From assembly GCF_050908995.1 (NCBI RefSeq), contig NC_135119.1, forward strand, positions 5,022,001 to 5,086,000: DNA of 64,000 bases, in the 5' to 3' direction. This DNA comes from Andrena cerasifolii. Taxonomy: Eukaryota > Arthropoda > Insecta > Hymenoptera > Andrenidae. A program made the translations under genes and the position numbers. Of the stretch, positions 57,601 to 64,000 are shown one piece after another (the first letter of the stretch is position 1; each line of letters opens with the position of its first letter). The notes under the pieces were generated by a model. It ran no database searches and was not told the origin of the DNA. It saw only the letters and a program-made list of their open reading frames with translations.

Positions 57601-60600
57601 CTATCGGTATATCTTTGAACTGCACCACTGGAGTAAAGGATTTCTGACTAAATAATGGTCCAGTCTTAAGGAAATTTGGTAATGACTTTTCTACTTGTGG
57701 AACAATGGACTTATAAACTGTATGTCGATTGTTCACATTGGAGAAATTGGTTAAAGGGATAGGATTAGAAATACGATTATAATTATAACTTTCATACTTG
57801 GGCGGTTGATTAAGGAGGACACTTAAGGGCAGCCTTTCTTTTGTCTTACGAGGATGTAAAATAGTACCAGTACCATTCTGTATCAGAGGCCCACCTCTGG
57901 CTTTCGGCCACGTACCTCCATTTTTCTCAACTTTCTCGGGTCCGCGACGTTTACTTCGTTTCAACACCCCGTTATTTGCTTTCTTGTGGTAGCTTTCGAT
58001 CACTGAATCCAATTCCGCTATCGCATCTTGCTCTTGTTCGAAGGTATTTGGGCTGGAGTTACGATGTCGTTTCTTTTTCTCTTCCCGATCCTTACTATGC
58101 TTACGTCCTCGTACTATGTCAATCTTCTCGCGTATATTATCCCAAGCATTGCTTATTCCACTAGGTTTGTCATTACTAATTGACTTCGAAACTTTGTAAA
58201 CACTTCTATCACCAAAATTCGCCGCAAGGTACCGCCTGTCGTAATCGTCCGACGCTGTTTTCAACATCAATCTCTCTTGCTCCGTCTGCGAACAACTATT
58301 CACCATCTTTTGCTTCTCTGTACTAAAACTACCATCAATGGTCATAGTTTCGGAACTAGTCGCCGAGGGCAATGGTATTCCTTTCAAGGTTGTAATAGTT
58401 AATACATCCGTGCACGTATCGTTCAAAATTGCCATCGCTTCGTGACTGGAATTAATACCTTCCATAGCTTTGCTATTAATCTGAAGAACAAAAGTATACC
58501 GTTACTGTCCAAAAACAATAGATTTACCGTAAACAACAAGAAAATGTAAAATACACACGTGAAACGTACATTTAAAACCCTATCTCCAACGGCAAGATTG
58601 CCATCCTTGGCAGCTAAACTGCCAGGAGATATCTTCGAAATATACACTCCAAGTTCCAAAGATATCCCATGAGGAACTGCACCAACAGGCAATTGCGTTG
58701 TCCTTAATGATCTTCTAGTTACGCGTCGCCTTCTCACCGTCAACGTGGCTGGCCCCACTGAGCAGGCTCGTAATGTCTCCATTATTATACGTGTAGAAAC
58801 AGATGTACAATCGACGTTGTTTACTCGCATAATGCAGTCATTCACCCTCAATTTGCTATCGACCGCACTACCCGATACTACTTGAGCAACATAAACCCCT
58901 GTATCATTCGGATAATATGGATTGTCACGACCTCCGACCAACGTTAGCCCCAAATCACGATCTGAATCCAAACAAACTCGACTGAGATCCAAATGAATGG
59001 TGAAAAGTTCCCAATCACTGACATCAGAATCAATCGCGGAGTCATGAGCATGCGTTAAACCCTGTGTAAATTGACTTGCCCTTAACGCGTGATCACCAGA
59101 TTCTATCTTTTCCTTCAGATCCTTCAGCTCTTTCGACGCCTCGTTCCGTTGCTTTTTAATATCGTCGGAATCGCGCAAAGCACTCGCCAACTCTGAAACT
59201 GCACGGTCACGTTCTTTCCTTAATCTATCACATAAAGTCCTAATACTTTCTCTCTCTAACACTATTTTATCCCTCTCACTGAAAGCCCAATCTCTTCTTC
59301 GTTTCGACACCTCTGCCTCTTGAAGGGCTTCTTCCAGTTCCGCTTGTAATTTATCTACAGTTTTCCTCAGCTTATCTAGCTCCATGTTCGCTTGATCCAA
59401 GTTATCCATACGTTCCTTATCCCGTTTAGTATAATCCGCCGTGTTGTTCTCCCTTTCCGCGTCTTTATTCGAATTATCCCGTTCGCGATTATACGAGTGT
59501 AGTTCCATGCGATTCTTGTAATCTCTGTTGGAACCTTCAGAATAATCGCCAAACTTTTGACGTAATTCATTACATTGCTTTAAAGCCTCGTCTCGATCTT
59601 GCAACGCAGATGAAATTTCTCTTCGCAAGGTTTCAATTTGATAGGATAAAGCTTTCTTCTAAAAATAGAAGGAGTAAATATTAAAACATGGAACGTTAAT
59701 TTAAAAATAGTACACGCAGTAGCAAGTACGTATACAGTATATAAATAACCAAAAACCAATATAAAATACGAGAGAGCATAGTCGCAATAGCAGGGGAATT
59801 CTTACATTTAATTATATACATCCATATTATAATCACGAATAGAAACACTAACAATCATTCGCAGTGAAACTGAACAAAATCTTTACGTTTAATTTGGGCA
59901 AGCTTACCTCTTCCATAAATTGCTTATTCTGATTTTCCAGATGTGTGATTTTCGTGTAAGCTTGCGTAAGATCGTCGCCAAGCTTTTCCATCTCCTTGTG
60001 TACTGTATCTCGTTCACCCATAATTAAACTGTATTCTTGTAACGCAGCGTTCCTTTCTTCTGTTAATCGTTTCATATCCTTACTAGCCTTCATACGCAGC
60101 ACCATTGCATGATTGATTTCCTTCACCGCTTCTTCGTGTTGTTGCTGCACTTTAGCCAAAGCTTCGCGATATTCATTCCTTTCCCTCAATGCGATGTCCC
60201 ATTGCCTAATTGCAGCAGTACATTGTTGTTTCAAACCATTCCGTTCACGAACTGCACTGTTACGTTCCTGTGCAACCTCGTCGTACTGTTTCTTCAACCT
60301 GGCAGCTTCTTCTTGTGATAGTTCCAACTATATTTAATCGTGTGCACGAAGTTTTATAAAACTGCGAAGTAATTTATACGAGGCACACACATCATTTTAC
60401 GCTTACCTTATTGACGGCCGACGAATGCGATGATATCAAATCATCGTACCGTTTTCTAAGAGCATCGTACTCGTCTTTAACGGCTTCATATTTCCGAAGC
60501 GCAGATAAATAGTGCTGATTCATAGTGTCGCTATTACCAGCATCAGAAACAAGAACTTCTTGATTCTGACACCGTAATTCGGACACTTCCTTCTGCAACG

Positions 60601-61409
60601 CTTGAACCTCTCGGTCAAGGCGTTGCTTATCATTCACTAGGTCTCCGTACTTGCCCCGCAACGCAGAGCTCTCCTGCGATGTTGCCTCCAATTGATTCAT
60701 GACTGGTATATGTTGTCCTCGATAATATTCCAATTCTTTCATAGTATGTTCACACCTGCGTTACAAATTACTGCATTAAATGGGCGTGTAATTGTCAAGA
60801 TTAAATATTGCTTTACGAAAGAGATCAAGCGTAGTAGCACAAACCAAAGAAGCGTTACTAGTTTAAACAAAACTAAAACAAACCGTCTTATAGTATCTGA
60901 GTGCTTATGCCTAAGTAGCTGAAGCTGATGCATGGCTTGATCACATTGAACTTGCAAGCCATCGTAATCGCTATGACATTCAGGACCACCAACAGGACCT
61001 CCAACACTGCCATAGCCTCCACTATCTCTCTCTGCATGCCACACACATAAGTTATATCGAACAATGCAAATTACAAAACTGTCGAACGTAACGCAATTAA
61101 ATGTAAAAAGCATGATTTTAAACGGAAGAACGATATCAACAAAAGTACAGTGCACGTTAAACTGAAAATAAACTTTACTCGATGCTCGTGTACTAAGCAA
61201 AGATCATCATTTGCTGTAAACATTAATACATCTCTTAACAGGGAACACAAAAAATAATATTAACAAATGATAAACTACTTCAAACAAGTAACTCATTCTA
61301 AATAAACTATTCTGGAGATGAAAACTGTAGGGCACAATACATTCTTTACAATATCACAAGTTGCCATTCGTTTTTTTAATAGTATCCTTACCCATATTGA
61401 GTGCTCCAT
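51510..61409 (-). CDS. dlg5: disks large homolog 5 (MAGUK scaffold), eleven coding exons, N-terminus outside the window
   Basis: Minus-strand join of 61392-61409, 60884-61031, 60407-60755, 59908-60327, 58570-59658, 56521-58480, 55329-56352, 54732-54973, 53252-53481, 52854-53073 and 51510-51616. All junctions are GT-AG with matching phases; 1934 aa to the stop. Dlg5 is a cell-junction/polarity scaffold of the MAGUK family. Order, numbered in this fragment: coiled coils ~20-510, PDZ1 ~528-622 (LGLTLVGG), PDZ2 ~626-710 (spans an intron), a long low-complexity region, PDZ3 ~1245-1327 (LGIQIS), PDZ4 ~1512-1592 (LGISLVGG), SH3 ~1606-1669, basic hook (ARRSFFRRKKHQRSSS), GK-like ~1755-1930 ending ALWVPRGLP. 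Length is close to fly and human Dlg5 (about 1900 aa), with PDZ1 some 90-100 residues nearer the visible start than in vertebrates, so a modest N-terminal part is missing. The GK lacks a consensus P-loop (GPLSECVVTKL), as expected for a non-catalytic MAGUK domain. Confidence 0.93.
51746..52811. mobile_element. 1066-bp TIR element with perfect 8-bp TSD in the last dlg5 intron
   Basis: GGTAAATGTTTAGATTAGGG at the left is inverted at the right; arms of about 110 bp. Flanked by ATAACTTC at 51738-51745 and 52812-52819. The interior repeats part of the left arm (GACCTTGACATAATATTGTC, GCATAATATATTGAAATC) and holds another inverted pair at about 52455-52655 (GTATTGGTGTGGGCTAG, GCGGGGGGGG / inverse). 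No transposase. An 8-bp TSD fits hAT, P or Merlin; TIR not typical of the other hATs here. Confidence 0.85.
52854..53073 (-). CDS. dlg5: dlg5 exon: second part of GK-like domain
   Basis: Acceptor ATTTGCAG; donor GTGAGA. NTHCILDVSIASVERLH, IYPIVLLIKFKSTKQIK, YEQALKMESEYRQYIS. Confidence 0.93.
53252..53481 (-). CDS. dlg5: dlg5 exon: first part of GK-like domain
   Basis: Acceptor TTATACAG; donor GTAAGC. PALRPVLIIGPLSECVV to AVKDICEK. Confidence 0.93.
53568..53605. repeat. CT-rich microsatellite in dlg5 intron
   Basis: (CT)n with C-runs and CTCGCT units. Confidence 0.9.
53765..54444. mobile_element. TTAA-type element in a dlg5 intron, 680 bp
   Basis: GGGGGTAGGTTACCCTCAA at the left (after TCAA) and its inverse at the right, followed by TTAA at 54445-54448. 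Non-coding. Terminal GGGGGTA is shared with the right end of 4683-5324 and with a lone end at 21806. Confidence 0.75.
54732..54973 (-). CDS. dlg5: dlg5 exon: SH3-GK hook
   Basis: Acceptor TTTTTAG; donor GTAAGT. KVEEELLLRRSLGDLE, then RRSFFRRKKHQRSSSRDS and NLGWYSDSGTLNEE. Confidence 0.92.
54974..55328 (-). other. dlg5: dlg5 intron between SH3 and hook exons
   Basis: 355 bp, begins GTGAGT and ends TTTTTAG on the minus strand. Contains ATACAGGGCGTTTGATAAG near 55003, probably a repeat end, and no coding signal. Confidence 0.6.
55329..56352 (-). CDS. dlg5: dlg5 exon: Ser-rich repeats, PDZ4, SH3
   Basis: Acceptor TTTATTAG, giving SPDKYNELEG across the junction; donor GTGAGT. Contains degenerate RNSASLD-type repeats, PDZ4 (NLGISLVGGNGVGIFVH) and SH3 (FYVKALFDRVGEVGD to GIIPSKF). 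Confidence 0.94.
56521..58480 (-). CDS. dlg5: dlg5 large exon: end of PDZ2, linker, PDZ3
   Basis: Acceptor GTTCTTCAG; donor GTGAGT. INSKAMEGINSSHEAMAIL completes PDZ2. A roughly 500-residue basic/Ser/Pro-rich linker follows, then PDZ3 (EPLGIQISCLESGGVFV) to QYSPD and one base. Confidence 0.94.
58570..59658 (-). CDS. dlg5: dlg5 exon: last coiled coil, PDZ1 and first half of PDZ2
   Basis: Acceptor TTTTTAG; donor GTACGT; 363 codons, phase 0. After the coiled coil (RLRKERDRAVSELASALRD) comes PDZ1 (RDLGLTLVGGRDNP) and PDZ2 (LELGVYISKISPGSLAA) up to GDRVLN. Confidence 0.94.
59908..60327 (-). CDS. dlg5: dlg5 coiled-coil exon
   Basis: Acceptor ATATAG; donor GTAAGC; 140 codons, phase 0 at both ends. 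LELSQEEAARLKKQYDE to NQNKQFMEE, with many Glu/Arg/Lys heptads (RERNGLKQQ, LTEERNAALQE). Confidence 0.93.
60407..60755 (-). CDS. dlg5: dlg5 coiled-coil exon
   Basis: Acceptor AACGCAG; donor GTAAGC. Encodes CEHTMKELEYYRGQH to SSHSSAVNK, heptad-rich. The upstream ATG in this exon is internal, not a start. Confidence 0.92.
60884..61031 (-). CDS. dlg5: dlg5 exon (start of coiled coil)
   Basis: Acceptor CATGCAG; donor GTTTGT after an incomplete Arg codon. Gly-rich start (RDSGGYGSVGGPVGG), then QCDQAMHQLQLLRHKH. Confidence 0.85.
61392..61409 (-). CDS. dlg5: dlg5 microexon (18 nt), first visible exon
   Basis: Acceptor CTTGCAG, donor GTAAGG. Two bases complete an upstream codon, then GALNM and one base of Glu, giving GALNMERDSGG with the next exon. 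It fits by phase only. Confidence 0.55.
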
Positions 61410-61850
61410 CTGCAAGAAGACAACGGACAAAAATTGAATCAATTACAAATACAAGATACCCAATCTAATATAAACACAAAGATGAAACGACTATGTTTAT
61501 ACATTGTGCAGTGCGTTACGATTGGTAGAACAATATAATAAGAAGTCTTGCTAGCTTTCACCAGGAAAGAAACTCTGTGTCACGCATGTAAGCATCATGA
61601 TTCACTGTTTTTTTGCGAAGTGAAATTATAAGCGTTATTTAAAATATCATGTACAACGATTCGAGTAACTAAGAGCACATAATAATGTCTTTTCATTTTA
61701 CATATTCTATTACTTCTCCCTTTAAAAAGGCTTTAACATCAGTTTTGTAAAAAGAAACATGTCACTGCATAACAGTATTTATCGGACATAACAGAACAGT
61801 TATATTTATATAAAAACCTTCTTGTTCTTAATAATAAACGAGATACTATT
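61410..61850. other. presumed dlg5 intron sequence, no coding signal
   Basis: AT-rich; no convincing upstream dlg5 exon is seen here or before the right edge. Confidence 0.45.
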
Positions 61851-62612
61851 GTGTTTATCCAGAAAAATGGGGGCAGAGAGATGCATATAAGGGAAGTCGT
61901 CAAGAAAGCAAGAATAGCAATGGCGCAGATATGGGGAATAGGACAGAGAATGTTCAAGAATAATTTTGAGAGAACAATGAGAATATTCAGAAGCATAGTG
62001 AAAAGTATCTTGCTGTGCGCATCAGAAATTTGGGGATGGAGGGAAGCAGAAAAAGTAGAGAAAATACAGGAGAAATACATAAGGTGGACTTTAGGTTTGG
62101 ACTTCAATACACCAGCATATTTAATTTCGGAGGAAACAATAACGGACAATGTAAGGATAGAAGCGAGGAGAAGAGCAATAAAATATTAGGAGAAAACGAA
62201 ACGTCTGAATAAGAATAAAATAGTACAAGAATGCTGGAGGGAAATAGACGTGAAGCAAGAAGAGGAAAAGTCGAAATGGGAGGAAATGAGAGATGCATAC
62301 TATAGGCAAAAAATTATGGATATCCAAGAAATGGAAATAGAAAGGAGAGGAAGAGAGTTTGATGAGGAACTAGCGCAAAGAGACAGGGCAGAGCAGGTTC
62401 AATGGCAATACCACAGAATATTAGGAGGCAGATCTAAGACACATTATACAGAAATTAGGGATAACCAGAGAGCAGATTACCTAGACCGAAATTACAGAGG
62501 CAGAGATCAAAGCATGATTGCAAGCTTCAGATGTGGGAACAAGGAGCGTGGAAGCAAGTACTGGGAGGAAGAAAAAGAGACAGTATGCAGACTATGTAAT
62601 AGGGCTAGAGCA
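61851..62612 (+). mobile_element. non-LTR retrotransposon 3' portion (reverse-transcriptase ORF C-terminal part), degraded
   Basis: The frame 61851-62189 (GGREMHIREVVKKARIAMA, ASEIWGWREAEKVEKIQEKY) and, after a stop/frameshift, 62250-62612 (RCGNKERGSKYWEEEKETV, CRLCN) match the region downstream of the reverse transcriptase in insect non-LTR elements. The CRLC part normally begins a Cys/His motif, cut here by the insertion at about 62613. ORF is broken, so it is dead. Confidence 0.8.
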
Positions 62613-62888
62613 GGCTTGCCCTTTACGGTGCAAATACCTCCCGAAGTTCTGGGACCCGGGCAACAGCCGAGCGCGGGACTGTTACGTTGCTAACCACAGC
62701 ATGGGCTGCGGGAGAACTGCATGAGTGTGTCGTATCACGAATCTATGTGGTACAAGCCTACATGGACGCACACTCATGCAGTTCTCCCGCAGCTCTCGCA
62801 ACGGGTAACATTGGAACAGTCCCGCGCTCGGCTGTTCCCGGGTCCCAGAACTTCCGGAGGTATTTGCACCGTAAAGGCCAGGCCTGAG
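62613..62888. repeat. foldback repeat (GCCCTTTACGGTGCAAATA family), copy 1
   Basis: Left arm GCCCTTTACGGTGCAAATAC, GTTCTGGGACCCGGG, CCGAGCGCGGGACTG; right arm inverse, ending GCACCGTAAAGGCCAGGCC. A second inner pair, CTGCGGGAGAACTGCATGAG, is inverted in the centre. Inserted into the retrotransposon after GGGCTAGA. Confidence 0.85.
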
Positions 62889-63074
62889 TTAAAGATTGTG
62901 CCTCCGTTTTGATTTCTTCCTTCATCTTGTTCTTCTTTTCTTCTCCTTTTTTCCAGAACCATACGCATCCACTCCGCTCCTTTTCCTTCTCCCTTTAGTA
63001 TCCCTCTGATCGTTGAATTTTCTCTTTTCAGCTCCTTACAATCTTGTAGCATGTAACCCAGCATCTCTCTAGAC
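62889..63074 (-). mobile_element. inverted fragment of the retrotransposon 3' end
   Basis: On the minus strand: CTGGGTTACATGCTACAAG, then an ORF end with DCKELKRENSTIRGIL and EWMRMVLEKRRRKEEQDE. It is the sequence that should follow CRLCN in the main copy. Confidence 0.75.
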
Positions 63075-63259
63075 CAGGCCTGCCCTTTACGGTGCAAATA
63101 CCTCCTGAAGTTCTGGGACCCGGGCAACAGCCGAGCGCGAGACTGTTACATTGCTCACCGCAGCTTTCGCAATGGGTAACGCTGGAACAATCCCGCACTC
63201 GGCTGTTGCCCGGGTCCCAGAACTTCTGGAGGTATTTGCACCGTAAAGGGCAGGCCTGG
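63075..63259. repeat. foldback repeat, copy 2
   Basis: Same arms as copy 1, beginning AGGCCTGCCCTTTACGGTGC at about 63077 and ending GTAAAGGGCAGGCCTGG at 63259. Confidence 0.85.
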
Positions 63260-63261
63260 TA

Positions 63262-63460
63262 GATAGACGCTGGGTCACATGCTATAAGTCTGTAAAGAGC
63301 TGAAAAGAGAAAATTCGACGATCAGAGGGACACTAAAGGAAGACAAAGAAGGAGCGGAGTGGATGCGTATGGTTCTGGAAAAAAGGAGAACAAAAGAAGA
63401 ACAAGATGAAAAGAGAAATGAAAACAAAAGCACAATCTTTAGTTAACGGAAAAAAGGAGA
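63262..63460 (+). mobile_element. retrotransposon 3' end, direct fragment
   Basis: TAGACGCTGGGTCACATGCT followed by AAAGAGCTGAAAAGAGAAAA and GAGTGGATGCGTATGGTTCT: the continuation of the copy cut at 62612. Confidence 0.75.
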
Positions 63461-63479
63461 AGAAAAGAAGAAGCGGAGT

Positions 63480-63808
63480 GGATGCGTATGGTTTAGTTAA
63501 ACTTAGTATGCATTTAGTTAAAGATTGTGCTTTCATTTTGATTTCTTCCTTTATCTTGTTCTCCTTTTTTTCTCCTTTTCTCCTTTTCTCCAGAACCATA
63601 CGCATCCACTCCGCTCCTTCATCTCCCTTTAGTATCCCTCTGATCATTGAATTTTCTCTTTTCAGCTGCTTACAGTCTTGTAGCATGTGACCCAGCGTCT
63701 AGCCCCATTACATAGTCCACATACTGTCCCTTTTTCTTCCTTCCACTACTTGCTTCCCCGCTCTTCGTTCCCACATCTGAACCTTGCGATCATGCTTTGA
63801 TCTCTGCC
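63480..63808 (-). mobile_element. retrotransposon 3' end, inverted fragment
   Basis: On the minus strand it starts GGCAGAGATCAAAGCATGAT (63808), passes through the CGLCNGA-type region and DCKQLKRENSMIRGILKG, and meets the direct fragment tail-to-tail near 63470. Matches 62500-62612 plus 63262-63440. Confidence 0.75.
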
Positions 63809-64000
63809 TTGTTAACTAACAGTCCCAGAAACACTTACACACATAACACATTTGACCCCATTTTCAGGCCGAAAGGCAAAAAACTAAACATATTTACTAC
63901 TACTATTATGCTCGTCCTTTTCGTGTTACATTAAAGATTCGATCTATTCTAATATCCGTCCCTTTTGTCCACCAAAGTTCCCCGTTGGACTTATAGTTAT

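Noticed and set aside
60407..60742. ATG at 60742 as a dlg5 start codon
   Set aside because: The frame continues upstream through a good acceptor into another coiled-coil exon, so this Met is internal.

Overview
This is a 64 kb piece of an AT-rich insect nuclear genome. Introns, GT-AG splice sites, a Spatzle-family gene and an insect-like dlg5 gene show this. The abundance of small TIR elements and the non-LTR retrotransposon tail at the right end recall hymenopteran genomes, but the order is an inference. No bacterial features, CRISPR arrays or convincing tRNA genes are visible.

Two multi-exon genes can be rebuilt with consistent splice phases. (1) A plus-strand Spatzle-type neurotrophin/Toll-ligand gene has six coding exons between 9478 and 25078 and encodes 506 aa: signal peptide, conserved N-terminal block, Ser/Thr-rich linker and a C-terminal cystine knot. 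(2) The minus-strand disks-large-5 (dlg5) gene has eleven coding exons from 61409 down to 51510, giving 1934 codons: coiled coils, PDZ1-PDZ4, SH3 and a guanylate-kinase-like domain. Its N-terminal exons are missing and presumably lie beyond the right edge. The two genes are convergent, with about 26 kb between them. At the far left a probable last coding exon (253-434, +) of an unidentified membrane protein is seen, and one orphan exon-like ORF sits at 40856-41068.

Most of the rest is a dense set of non-autonomous transposable elements. Several have readable target-site duplications: hAT-like elements with 8-bp TSDs (2652-3573, 35527-35751, 36506-37080, 43967-44738, 49170-49405), a 1066-bp element with an 8-bp TSD in the last dlg5 intron (51746-52811), TTAA-flanked elements (4683-5324, 5329-5659, 16874-17058, 53765-54444), a TTA/TAA-flanked Harbinger-like family with long TIRs (7944-8496, 29083-29664, half copy at 10609-10837) and a nested TA-flanked mariner-like MITE. 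There are also three copies of a 5S-rRNA-derived SINE, a perfect 60-bp-arm palindrome, and rearranged inverted copies of a non-LTR retrotransposon 3' end at 61.8-63.8 kb.

The most unusual structure is a 1.7-kb GC-rich satellite-like array in the first spz intron (12.2-13.9 kb). Its 82-bp monomers are organised into a four-monomer, 328-bp higher-order repeat, and the whole array is bounded by inverted terminal sequences as if it had grown inside a MITE.
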